A stretch of 64,000 nt of DNA. It comes from an uncultured Desulfobacter sp. (GTDB lineage: Bacteria > Desulfobacterota > Desulfobacteria > Desulfobacterales > Desulfobacteraceae). The DNA lies in contig NZ_OY761444.1 in the NCBI RefSeq assembly GCF_963664415.1, forward strand, positions 62,001 to 126,000. Reading direction: 5' to 3'. Shown here one piece after another: positions 8,250-17,325 of this stretch; position 1 is the first letter of the stretch; each line of letters opens with the position of its first letter. Made by a program: the position numbers and the translations under genes. The notes beneath the pieces were generated by a model. It was not told where the DNA came from and searched no databases. It saw only the letters and a list, made by a program, of their open reading frames with translations.

Positions 8250-9362
8250 TTGAAAATTGCCGTTTTGGTAAAGCGGTTTACCTTGTCAGGCGGCAAGGAA
8301 CGTTATGTTGTAGAACTGGTTAAATCATTATGCCGTCTTGGACACCAGGTTGATGTATTTGCCTGTGAAGCAGAGCAACAGCTTTTAAACGGCATCGGGT
8401 TTTTCCGTGTGCCGAACAGAATGACCTTCTCAAGTGTTGTGAATACCATTTCATTTGTGAAGGAAACGACAAAAATGCTTAAAGGACATGACTATGATAT
8501 TGTTCATTCCCACGAGCGGAACTATACACAGGAGGTTTTGACTTTACACAGCTTTTCTTATTATGAAGGGTTGAAAAAATACGCTTGGGTAAGAAGAATT
8601 GATCAGAAATACCTGAGCCTGCGCAGCCAGCTTTACCTATGGCTTGAACGGAAGCAAATGAAAACCCCCTGGCTGATTTCCGTCTCAACTGCCATATCAA
8701 ACGATGTTAAAGAGAACTATCATCGTACCAAAAATATCATTGAGATCCCGCCTGGCGTCAATTTGAAAGTATTTGATAAAAAATCTGTTCATGCCATACG
8801 TCAGCAGGCCCGAACAGAAAAAAATATCCAAGAAAATGAACTTGCCGTCCTCTTTGTCGGGTCTGCGTTTCAACGGAAGGGACTTGATCGGTTAATCCCC
8901 GCCATTACCAAGGGGATGCGCTTAATAATCGTTGGAAAGGGAGATCATCTTCCCAAGTTTTTAAAAATGATCAAGGCGCATCATTGCGGGCAGCAAATCA
9001 GTATGGAAGGCATCACGGATAATGTTATAGATTATTACGCCCTTGCCGATGTTGTTGTGCTACCCTCCCGGTCGGAAGCTTTTGGCATGAGTATACTTGA
9101 AGGAATGGCATGCGGGTTGCCGGTGATTGTAAGCCTGAATTCAGGCGTTGCCGACTTGATTCGACATGGTGAAAATGGTTTTTTGATAGGCAAAACATCC
9201 GAGCTGCCTGATTTTTTAGAAATGTTACGGTCCGATGAGAAGAGACGAAAAATAGGGCTTTGTGCAAGAAAAACAGCTGAACAATACGGCTGGTCAAGGG
9301 TTGGTACAGCCCATGAAGCCCTGTATAAAAAAATCTTGTCAAAGAGAGAGTTAAAAAAATAA
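8250..9362 (+). CDS. WaaG-like glycosyltransferase family 4
   Basis: A 370-residue GT-B enzyme resembling LPS glucosyltransferase I (WaaG). The N-terminal KRFTLSGGKERYVVELVKSL contains the GG loop. LFVGSAFQRKGLDRLI begins the donor domain, and LPSRSEAFGMSILEGMACGLP carries the E-x7-E motif. The start is a TTG at 8250 with a GGGGG ribosome site 7-11 bases upstream; no better ATG lies nearby. It leads a plus-strand run with the WaaP-like kinase, as in the classical waaQGP order. The sugar transferred is not provable here. Confidence 0.82.
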   Translation: MKIAVLVKRFTLSGGKERYVVELVKSLCRLGHQVDVFACEAEQQLLNGIGFFRVPNRMTFSSVVNTISFVKETTKMLKGHDYDIVHSHERNYTQEVLTLHSFSYYEGLKKYAWVRRIDQKYLSLRSQLYLWLERKQMKTPWLISVSTAISNDVKENYHRTKNIIEIPPGVNLKVFDKKSVHAIRQQARTEKNIQENELAVLFVGSAFQRKGLDRLIPAITKGMRLIIVGKGDHLPKFLKMIKAHHCGQQISMEGITDNVIDYYALADVVVLPSRSEAFGMSILEGMACGLPVIVSLNSGVADLIRHGENGFLIGKTSELPDFLEMLRSDEKRRKIGLCARKTAEQYGWSRVGTAHEALYKKILSKRELKK

Positions 9363-9385
9363 ATGGGCAATGAGACAAACACCGC

Positions 9386-10096
9386 ATGATTGATGAAGTC
9401 TATTCCAAAAAAACGTTTTCAGATAGAGTGATGTGCAATAAGCAATTCCTGTCAGATGACATGCTCCGACTCCTGGACAATCCGGATGCATTTCTGGACA
9501 ACAGCAGGACTGAAATCATACAAGATAATTTTAAAAGTAAAGTCGGCATTATTGTTTTGGATGGTAAAAAACTTGTGATCAAACGACACAATTATAAATC
9601 CCAGTGGCAAAAGTTTAGACGATATTTCAGACCGACACGCTCACGCAGAAACTGGTACTATTCTAATTTTTTAATATCCAGAGGGGTTTTTGTACCAACC
9701 CCGGTGGCCTTTGTTGAACAACGGATTGCCGGAGTGTTGCGCGGCATGGCTCATTTTGTTTATGAATATGTGGAAGGTATCACAGGCGAAGCATATTTTA
9801 AGCACAATATGGAATCTTTTGAGAAGATAGAGCAGGGAATGGATATGGTGATTTCCCTTGTGGATAGAATCAGGGAACTGGGAATTATTCATGGTGACAT
9901 ACGAATGTCGAACCTGATTTTTAAGGAAAACCGGATTTGCTTATTGGACTTTGATGATATGCGGCCAAGCCAATGGTACAAACTACCGCGTGTTAGAAAT
10001 AGAGATGTCAGGGGGCTTAAAAAAGATATTTTTTATAATATTCCACCGGCACTTCAAAAACGGTTTCTGGATAAACTGGATAAATACGATGGGTAG
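9386..10096 (+). CDS. LPS kinase, WaaP/Kdo kinase family
   Basis: A 236-residue protein-kinase-like fold. A candidate ATP-binding lysine is in LVIKRHN (Lys66). The catalytic loop is HGDIRMSN (about 169-176) and the metal-binding segment is LLDFDD (about 187-191). KFRRYFRPTRSRRNWYYSNFL matches the WaaP-like RRE/NW segment. Known members phosphorylate heptose in the inner core in the cytoplasm. It lies 23 bases after the WaaG-like gene, which supports a waaG-waaP pairing. Confidence 0.8.
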   Translation: MIDEVYSKKTFSDRVMCNKQFLSDDMLRLLDNPDAFLDNSRTEIIQDNFKSKVGIIVLDGKKLVIKRHNYKSQWQKFRRYFRPTRSRRNWYYSNFLISRGVFVPTPVAFVEQRIAGVLRGMAHFVYEYVEGITGEAYFKHNMESFEKIEQGMDMVISLVDRIRELGIIHGDIRMSNLIFKENRICLLDFDDMRPSQWYKLPRVRNRDVRGLKKDIFYNIPPALQKRFLDKLDKYDG

Positions 10097-10164
10097 GAAA
10101 CACTCGTATATGCAAACTATCCAAGTAATCATGGATATTCATTATTCAGGCCTGTAGAAATGCT

Positions 10165-12750
10165 ATGATAAATATCAGAGAGAATGATAAAATCAGCCTT
10201 AATAAAAGTGAACAAAAAATTATAAACGCTGTCTCTCAAAGGCTTTCACAACAACTTTCCATATTATATATTCACCGCCCCAAAAACAGACCGCGTGCCC
10301 GTAAATCTATCATTGTCAGGGGGCTTAAGAGGCAGTATTATCTTGAGCTGGCTAAAAACGGTATTCAGAAATTTTATCTAAAAAGATCCATTCATTATTC
10401 AAAGTTTTTTAAAGAAATAATAAAATATGCCACTGTAAATATGCCGGTTGTAGCGGATGAAATTGACGGAATCTTTTTTGCTGTATTTCCATATCTGAAT
10501 AGTACTCCGGGGAAACCGAACCTTAACGGCGAAAAGATCTTAAAGGCATTGTACAAAGAGCACACATCGGTCAAAAAAATATCCGAACAAAGTATCAAGG
10601 AGATTGCCGATGCATTTCTAAACAGCTGGCCTGAAGAATATCATAATTACATTCGGTATCTGCCGGAATATTTAAAATACCTTGAGCAGTTACGATCTTA
10701 TGAAGAAATCGTTCTTTGTCCCGAGCATGGGGATTTTGCTTTGAATAATATATTGACTGATCTGAATTCAAATCATTTGATTGATTTTGAATTCAGCCGG
10801 GAGAGCCAGCCCGCAGGATTTGATTTATACGCGTACCGCCGGACGACCTATAAAACAAAAGTTTTTTGGAAAAGAAAAGATTATTACAGAAATCTACACA
10901 GCTTGAAATTTAAGTTAAATGAACGAATTAATTTTGCCATAGATAACAATTTAAAAGAAATAATTATTTATTCTGAACTACCCCATTTGGTGAAACGTAA
11001 AGTTTTGGCGTTTATGGATGAAACGCATTCCATTTTTGGGACACATTTATTAGATTCGTTGTCATCCTGGAAAAAAGGTGTAGATGAATTGTTTTATGTT
11101 ACAATCTGGCATGATGACATCCTTTCCGGATTTGCGGTTTTAAAAAAACACAAAAACATTTTGTATCCCTTCTTCACTGAAGAAGGCTTTCCGGTCATCT
11201 TTTTTAAAAATATTTATCAATTCGGACTGTTGATCAAATATTTGGAACGGCGCAGGATCGGCTTTCATTTTGACAATATTTCAAAACAATCTGACGTATA
11301 TAAACAATTTAATTTAATGAGAGAAAAGGTCAATACGCCCATTAATGCTGTTGCGATGTCTGCGGTTTTAGAGGAAAAAACACAAGACCGTGCATTGTTT
11401 GAGTTGCTCAGTGAGATATCAGGTTATCTTACGTCAGCAGTTATAAAAGATAAAGGCCCCCATGTTTTGATATATAGTTTGCAAAATAAAAAAATTATGT
11501 CGAAACATAATAGAAACAAATTTTTTTCAGTATTAAGACGAAGTTCCCGAACAATAAGAACTGGAATTTTTTTAATGGTGCAACATATGAATTTTAAGCG
11601 TTTCCTGTTTTTTTTATACCAATACCCCAAAATACGATTACGGTGGAGAAAAGCGCGCAAAAAAGGGGGCGCGCTTCGATTGAGGATTGGTGACTTCCAT
11701 GCCTTCATACGTGCCTTGAATCAAAATGATGTGGATTACGTAGTATTGAGGGGGTTGCATGACGGTAATCCCAGTTCTGATGAAGATGTAGATTTCATGC
11801 TCAAGGCTTCCCACATTCTGAAAATAATCCGGGTTGCAGCCTGTTTCCCGGGTTCTCATCCCTGTGATGTATATTTTGATACCTACCAAAGTGTAGAGAG
11901 CTACCCTTATTACCCTCCTGTGTTCGCATTAAAAATTCTGGAAAAAAAGGTAAAAAACAATCACGACTGTTATGTACCGGACGCTTATCACCATTTGGTG
12001 TCGCTTTTATATCATATCACCTATCATAAGGGCCTGACTAAAGGGTTTAACCACGCTGATGGAAAAATGACACCGAAGAGCAAGTATTATGATACAATTA
12101 TGTCTTTGATTGAATCTAATGGTTTTGAAAACCGGTTTGAACTCTCTTTAAGTGGATTCCATCAGTTTTTAAAAAGCGAAAATGTGAACATGCCCTATGA
12201 TATGCTTGTAAAATGGCCGAAAAGAAATGAAACAATAGATGCGATTACGCAGATGGAAGAGCAATCACTAAGGGAAGAACTTGGCACTAACAACAAAAAT
12301 ATAGTCGTCTTTATTATTAGAAATGATGCGGCCCAGGCGGATATCATTGAATATATAAAAGGGACGATCCGTGAGTATTATTCAGTTCTGTTTTCTAAAG
12401 AATTAACCCAAGAGCAGGTAGAGCGTGCCATTCAATTCACACGTGGCGGGAATTGGGTGGAATTGGATAAAAAACAATTTCACCTGGTCGCGCCTCATTC
12501 GATTGTTGTATGCCGGTCCCATTCTTTTGGGACTGCCGAAAACGACATTGAATATTTGTCAAAAGAATGCGCCAAGATAAAAAAAGAAATCCGTGGATAT
12601 GTAAAAGAAAGCTTTGCGTCTAAACACAAGCGTTACCTGATACACAGCACGGATTCCCCTTATGAGGCCTTGGATTATATGCAAAAAATTTTGCCTCAAG
12701 ATTACATGAAAATCTTTACTTCAAAAAAATTATCTTCCTCATATATTTAA
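10165..12750 (+). CDS. Large kinase/nucleotidyltransferase fusion protein
   Basis: An 861-residue soluble-looking protein with at least three parts. Residues 1-300 look like an aminoglycoside-phosphotransferase/LPS-kinase fold with CPEHGDFALNNIL (about 185-197) and LIDFEF (about 205-210), the catalytic and metal loops. The middle (about 300-500) is unassigned. Residues about 510-720 contain YVVLRGLHDG followed by SSDEDVDFML, a GS/GL-x-DxD-like pattern of the nucleotidyltransferase fold. The last 130 residues form another domain I cannot name. It lies within the LPS run, 4 bases before the ligase gene, so a role in modifying core or ligated glycan is inferred. Confidence 0.6.
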   Translation: MINIRENDKISLNKSEQKIINAVSQRLSQQLSILYIHRPKNRPRARKSIIVRGLKRQYYLELAKNGIQKFYLKRSIHYSKFFKEIIKYATVNMPVVADEIDGIFFAVFPYLNSTPGKPNLNGEKILKALYKEHTSVKKISEQSIKEIADAFLNSWPEEYHNYIRYLPEYLKYLEQLRSYEEIVLCPEHGDFALNNILTDLNSNHLIDFEFSRESQPAGFDLYAYRRTTYKTKVFWKRKDYYRNLHSLKFKLNERINFAIDNNLKEIIIYSELPHLVKRKVLAFMDETHSIFGTHLLDSLSSWKKGVDELFYVTIWHDDILSGFAVLKKHKNILYPFFTEEGFPVIFFKNIYQFGLLIKYLERRRIGFHFDNISKQSDVYKQFNLMREKVNTPINAVAMSAVLEEKTQDRALFELLSEISGYLTSAVIKDKGPHVLIYSLQNKKIMSKHNRNKFFSVLRRSSRTIRTGIFLMVQHMNFKRFLFFLYQYPKIRLRWRKARKKGGALRLRIGDFHAFIRALNQNDVDYVVLRGLHDGNPSSDEDVDFMLKASHILKIIRVAACFPGSHPCDVYFDTYQSVESYPYYPPVFALKILEKKVKNNHDCYVPDAYHHLVSLLYHITYHKGLTKGFNHADGKMTPKSKYYDTIMSLIESNGFENRFELSLSGFHQFLKSENVNMPYDMLVKWPKRNETIDAITQMEEQSLREELGTNNKNIVVFIIRNDAAQADIIEYIKGTIREYYSVLFSKELTQEQVERAIQFTRGGNWVELDKKQFHLVAPHSIVVCRSHSFGTAENDIEYLSKECAKIKKEIRGYVKESFASKHKRYLIHSTDSPYEALDYMQKILPQDYMKIFTSKKLSSSYI

Positions 12751-12753
12751 TTT

Positions 12754-14016
12754 ATGAAAAAATTATCTTCTTGGTTACGGCCTTCGACAGCTATGCAAAA
12801 AACCGGTTATAGTGCAAATGGCAGATTGGAAAGCATCGCTGTCTTTTTAATGCTGCTGGTTGTTTTTTTAAATCCCTTCCCACACACAACATTTTTAGAT
12901 CAGTTGTTTTTTTATGCTGCCATTTTGCCCATGATCGCTATGGCTCAAAATAAAATTAACGGGTTTTATTATAAGACACCCCTGCTCTACCCTTTGGTCT
13001 TGTTTCTTTTCTGGGCCGCACTAAGTGTCGTGTTTGCGATGGATAAGCCGGATAGTGCCCACGACCTGTATTCCCATTTGATCCGTTATTTGATCTTTTA
13101 CCTGGTCGTAATAAATTTGTTCACCACAAAAAAACGGCTGTTATTACTTGCCGCTTGTGTTGTGCTCTCGGAATTCATTTTTGCCGCCGGCGGTTTAATT
13201 TTATATTACGGTATACTAAAGCATGACATCGTTTCTCGCTTTTTTGTAAAGGGTTTTAAAGCAATTGCCACGGATACGATTCCTTTTGGATTTATGTTTG
13301 GCCTTTTTTTAGCCGTGTGGCTGTTTAAAGTGTGTCAAAATAGATGCCAGCGTTCTTTTCTGGCAGTGGCAATAATGGTTCTAACCATATCGACTATCGC
13401 AACCCAATCAAGGGGGGCGGTTTTGGCTCTGTGCATCGCATTTCCGGTACAACTACAGTATCACAAAAAAATTTTAAGCCTTCTGCTGCTTGCCATAATT
13501 TTAGCTATATCCCTAAGCCCTATGCAAAAGAGAATTACGTTTCAACATTTTAAAAACAATGCCAGGAGAGGTTTAATTCTCTATTCAATAGAGATAATAA
13601 AAGATTCTCCTGTTTTAGGAACCGGATTTTCAATTGATACGTTCCGGAACCCTAAATTCATCGATAAAAAGACGTATCTCTCCAGAATACCTAAAAAATA
13701 CGGAAAGATTCCGTTTCACCGGCCACATAACATGTTTTTGAGCATGGCCACCAGGACAGGTATTTTGGGGATGGTACTGTACGCTGGAATATTTGCCGTC
13801 TGCATATTCGTTTGCTGCCGGCTGATTTTATATGGGAAAGATCTCTTCATACAAAGTCTGTCAAGATGTTGCCTTGCACTTTTAACCATGTTTCTGACAA
13901 ATGGTATGTTGCAGGTCATGACCACACATTTTATTGATATGATCCAGTTTATCATTTTTGCATTGGTGACTATTGTATGGAAAATGAACAAAGAAAACCT
14001 GACGCCCGCGACATGA
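12754..14016 (+). CDS. O-antigen ligase, WaaL/Wzy superfamily
   Basis: A 420-residue polytopic membrane protein with about 10-12 hydrophobic segments. The large periplasmic loop begins after the QSRGAVLA motif and contains PVLGTGFSID and, further on, RPHNMFLSMATRTGILG. The H-N pair and the PxxGxG motif are typical of O-antigen ligases and polymerases. Its place among core biosynthesis genes favours a ligase over a polymerase. The stop overlaps the next start. Confidence 0.8.
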   Translation: MKKLSSWLRPSTAMQKTGYSANGRLESIAVFLMLLVVFLNPFPHTTFLDQLFFYAAILPMIAMAQNKINGFYYKTPLLYPLVLFLFWAALSVVFAMDKPDSAHDLYSHLIRYLIFYLVVINLFTTKKRLLLLAACVVLSEFIFAAGGLILYYGILKHDIVSRFFVKGFKAIATDTIPFGFMFGLFLAVWLFKVCQNRCQRSFLAVAIMVLTISTIATQSRGAVLALCIAFPVQLQYHKKILSLLLLAIILAISLSPMQKRITFQHFKNNARRGLILYSIEIIKDSPVLGTGFSIDTFRNPKFIDKKTYLSRIPKKYGKIPFHRPHNMFLSMATRTGILGMVLYAGIFAVCIFVCCRLILYGKDLFIQSLSRCCLALLTMFLTNGMLQVMTTHFIDMIQFIIFALVTIVWKMNKENLTPAT

Positions 14017-14801
14017 GAGAGGACTCGGACGGGAAAAGCATGGATAACTTTTTTTTCAAAAAGATAACTATTGAGGGTGACGCCCATTTATTTGTCTGTA
14101 AAGGGTATTCTCGAGTAGTAGGGACCGGAAAACTTAAAAATGCATTCTTATTTAAGAAGCAATTACATGCCAATATTTATAAAGTGGACAATCACATCTT
14201 AAAGGTTTGTTACAGCCAATCAATCCCGAAAGATATTTTTAGAAAATATGCCTTAAGATCCCAGGCAGAAAGAGAATCAAAAAGTGCCGCCATTTTATCT
14301 GAATTGGGTCTGTTTACCCCAAAAACTTATTTTTCAGCGTTTTCTGTATTTCCCAAAATGCGCAATGGTGTTGAATCAATGCATGAAATGAATTTCATGG
14401 TTGGTTACGACGACTTAAATCCCAGGTTTGTATACCGTCCGGATTGCCTTAACATCATCCGGTGTTTCGGGCATGACCTGGCAGTGATGCTTAATGCAAT
14501 GCTCTGCCCTAAGGACTTGGGACTTGGAAATGTGATGTATCATCCGGGTGACGACAAACTTGCCTGGATAGACTCGGATTTAAGACACTTCAAAAATAAA
14601 GAGACGTTGGCCCGAACGGTCATGAGCAGACTGGGTCGTAGATTTTTAAACTACCTGGATAATTGTCAGGCAGATACGTTTTGGCGGTCATTTTGTGAGA
14701 AATCGATACTCTTTACCAAAAAAAAAGAGCTGTTCTCCTACGGAAAAATTGATTACAGCAAAAATAAAGTAGCCCAAGACGTATATCAAAGGATAAAATA
14801 A
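14013..14801 (+). CDS. Kinase-like protein, LPS kinase clan
   Basis: The preferred start is ATG at 14013, overlapping the ligase stop as ATGA; an upstream in-frame ATG at 13977 would give 274 residues. The protein (about 262 residues) has ANIYKVDNHILKVCYS with a candidate ATP-binding lysine. MLCPKDLGLGNVMYHPG and LAWIDSDLRHF replace the usual HxDxxxxN and DFD loops. The catalytic-loop Asp and Asn are kept (KDLGLGN), but the usual His is changed. It resembles InaA/Kdo-kinase-like proteins. Activity and substrate are unknown. Confidence 0.6.
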   Translation: MREDSDGKSMDNFFFKKITIEGDAHLFVCKGYSRVVGTGKLKNAFLFKKQLHANIYKVDNHILKVCYSQSIPKDIFRKYALRSQAERESKSAAILSELGLFTPKTYFSAFSVFPKMRNGVESMHEMNFMVGYDDLNPRFVYRPDCLNIIRCFGHDLAVMLNAMLCPKDLGLGNVMYHPGDDKLAWIDSDLRHFKNKETLARTVMSRLGRRFLNYLDNCQADTFWRSFCEKSILFTKKKELFSYGKIDYSKNKVAQDVYQRIK

Positions 14802-14845
14802 CCAATAAATTTGATCAACATTCATGCATCAGTTTAATTAATTTG

Positions 14846-16024
14846 TTATGGACAAGCCGACGCCCTACCTTGCCTGTTGAGTTGGCTCAAAACAAATTTT
14901 TCAAAGCTCTGGGAATTGAAAAACTGTAACCGGATACCCATAACAGCAACCGTTATATCCCTGAAGTATATGGGATTCACCTTTACCCAGTCTTTCTGAG
15001 TTGTCAGAATAAGATCGATCTTCAACGCCTTAGCCCGGTCTAAAATCCGTTTAAAATCAGGCGCATTATATTGGTAATGGTCGCAAAATTCAAAATGATC
15101 GGCAATGTTTACACCCAGATCCTGCACGGATTGTGCAAAGGAGTCGTTCCGGGCCAGGCCTGAAAATAAAATCGCCCATTTTCCTTGCAACCACTGGGAT
15201 TGAAAATCATCCTTACCATCGTCTTCCCCGGCTGAAAACGATTGTGCCACAAAAGGCTCATGTTTAGAAAAAAAAACAGGCACAGACGGCAATTTTTTGA
15301 TGATATCGTTTACAAAGGATTGGTTTCCAGATTCCCGAAGCGATTCAGTTCGAAATACATCCGGGGGACACCGGGTAAACACCACGGCATCAATTCTCTT
15401 TTTTGCCATACAGAGGGTTTCACGCAAACGGCCGGCCGGAAGCATGCGACCGTTTCCCAAGGGTTGTCTGTAGTCCAGAAGCACTAAATTCAGATCCCGG
15501 GCTAATCCCAAATGCTGGAATCCGTCATCCAAAATGATCACATCGGGTGCAAAAGTTTCCAAAGCCAGAAGCCCCGCCTCATACCGATCTTGCCCCATGA
15601 CTACCGGAAAGACTTTTTCCATGGCCATCATATAGGGCTCATCCCCACAGGTCTTTGCATCCAGAAACACATCCCGGCCATCCGACACCACAGCCGCCCC
15701 GCTTCCAAGTGTTCCCCTGTACCCCCGGCTGATCACCACAGGCCGCAATCCTTTTTCCACCAACATTTTTGCCAGCCAAACCGCCATCGGAGTTTTACCG
15801 GACCCGCCCACAGCAAGGTTACCAATGGAGATAACAGGGCAATCAAGGCGCCGTTTTTTTTTAAAACCGGTTTCATACATCGCATAACGCAGCCTGACAC
15901 CGGCCTGATATAAGCTTGCACATCCGGCCAGCACCTGGTCAAAGGATAACGCAGCAAAAGGTCCAGGGGTTTCCATGGTCTGCACTACCCGTTTTTCTAT
16001 CCGGTCCAGCCAGGATTTAATCAA
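14846..16024 (-). CDS. lpxK: Tetraacyldisaccharide 4'-kinase
   Basis: LpxK phosphorylates the 4' position of the lipid A disaccharide at the inner membrane. The 392-residue protein has the P-loop GNLAVGGSGKTP at about 68-79, VISRGYRG, the DGFQH motif and LLDYRQPLGNGRMLPAGRLRE, all family signatures. A serine/alanine-rich N-terminal hydrophobic stretch (about 23-50) fits the membrane anchor. The C-terminal part contains LILTTQKDWVK, also conserved. It is longer than E. coli LpxK (328 residues), with extra sequence near 220-270. Its start overlaps waaA by 8 bases as the last gene of lptF-lptG-waaA-lpxK. Confidence 0.93.
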   Translation of the reverse strand: MIKSWLDRIEKRVVQTMETPGPFAALSFDQVLAGCASLYQAGVRLRYAMYETGFKKKRRLDCPVISIGNLAVGGSGKTPMAVWLAKMLVEKGLRPVVISRGYRGTLGSGAAVVSDGRDVFLDAKTCGDEPYMMAMEKVFPVVMGQDRYEAGLLALETFAPDVIILDDGFQHLGLARDLNLVLLDYRQPLGNGRMLPAGRLRETLCMAKKRIDAVVFTRCPPDVFRTESLRESGNQSFVNDIIKKLPSVPVFFSKHEPFVAQSFSAGEDDGKDDFQSQWLQGKWAILFSGLARNDSFAQSVQDLGVNIADHFEFCDHYQYNAPDFKRILDRAKALKIDLILTTQKDWVKVNPIYFRDITVAVMGIRLQFFNSQSFEKFVLSQLNRQGRASACP

Positions 16025-17315
16025 GAAAGGCCTCCATCCGGCCTAAACAATTATCGATCGCCCCTGCGTTGTCTTTAAAAATTTGCAAGGCATTTTGTCC
16101 GATACGCCTGCAATGATCCGGATTGCGGAGCATGTGCTCCAATTCACGGGCCAGGGCTTTTTCGTCATTGACCTGGATACCGCCCTCACCTTGGATAAAT
16201 AACTGGACCATTTCACGAAAATCCGTCATATGGCTGCCAAATAATACCGGCTTTCCAAACACGGCCGGTTCCAAAAGATTATGCCCGCCCCTGTCCACCA
16301 AAGAACCACCCACAAAGGCAAACTCGCAGACAGCATAGGCCTTGGCCAGAACGCCAATGGTGTTAAGAAACATAATATCGACATTTCTTTTATTTTCCAA
16401 TGGATCCAGGTAGCATGCGACCCTGAATCCTTCCAGGGGCAATTCTCTGAGCAAGACGGGACACCGGCAAGGATCCCGGGGCGCAATGACTAGTTTGAGT
16501 GCAGGATCCCTTCGTCTTGCCTGGATAAACGCCCGGATCACCATGGATTCTTCACCGGGATGGGTAGAGCCGGCAATCATGATTCGGTAACCCGGGTGAA
16601 ATCCCAGATCCCGGGCAAGGCCTGAAATATCTTCCGGTGACAACCCGGGACGAGGCTGGTCAAACTTGATATTGCCGGTAACCTGTATACGGTTTGCGGG
16701 CACACCAAGCTGTTCAAAACCCAAGGCATCCTGCCGGGTTTGGGCCATGACACAGGAAAGCTTTGAAAAAAACAATTGAGCCAACGGCCCTATACATCGA
16801 TACCCCTTTAAGGATTTTGGCGACAAACGGGCATTCACAAGAACCACGGGAATCCCGCGTCGATGCATGACAGACAAAAAACCTGGCCATAGATCCGTTT
16901 CCACCAGACAAACAATATCCGGTGAAATGCGCCAAGTAACCCGCATCACTGCAAACCAGAAATCAAAGGGGAAATACCCCACAGCCGAGACCAGGGAGCC
17001 TGGCCGCTCCGGTGGCATCAACTCAAGGACACGCTCAAATCCGGTTTTAGTGGATGCTGTAAACACAATGTGGTGTGTCGGATATTTCTTTTTCAAAGCC
17101 TGTACCAGGGGCAGACTTGAATTCACTTCACCCACAGACAGGGCGTGCACCCAAATTCTTCGGGTGTTCGCTTCTTTTTTAGGAAGCCGGGTAAAAATCC
17201 CTAAGCGTTGCAATAAATTGGCCCGCCGTTTGGCTGAAACCATCCAGATCACAGGTAAAAAAGGCAGGCAGAAAAAAAACACCGCGAAGGTAAAAAGATG
17301 ATAAAAAACAATCAT
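16017..17315 (-). CDS. waaA: 3-deoxy-D-manno-octulosonic acid transferase
   Basis: WaaA (KdtA) adds Kdo from CMP-Kdo to lipid IVA. The 432-residue GT30 protein has an N-terminal membrane anchor (about 4-26), HALSVGEVNSSLPL with the catalytic Glu near 63, VETDLWPGFL, VLVNARLSPKS, GNIKFDQ, AGSTHPGEE and FVGGSLVDRGGHNLLEPA, all hallmarks of the family. It lies 10 bases after lptG. Whether it adds one or more Kdo residues cannot be read from sequence. Confidence 0.95.
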   Translation of the reverse strand: MIVFYHLFTFAVFFFCLPFLPVIWMVSAKRRANLLQRLGIFTRLPKKEANTRRIWVHALSVGEVNSSLPLVQALKKKYPTHHIVFTASTKTGFERVLELMPPERPGSLVSAVGYFPFDFWFAVMRVTWRISPDIVCLVETDLWPGFLSVMHRRGIPVVLVNARLSPKSLKGYRCIGPLAQLFFSKLSCVMAQTRQDALGFEQLGVPANRIQVTGNIKFDQPRPGLSPEDISGLARDLGFHPGYRIMIAGSTHPGEESMVIRAFIQARRRDPALKLVIAPRDPCRCPVLLRELPLEGFRVACYLDPLENKRNVDIMFLNTIGVLAKAYAVCEFAFVGGSLVDRGGHNLLEPAVFGKPVLFGSHMTDFREMVQLFIQGEGGIQVNDEKALARELEHMLRNPDHCRRIGQNALQIFKDNAGAIDNCLGRMEAFLD

Positions 17316-17325
17316 AAAATCAGCA

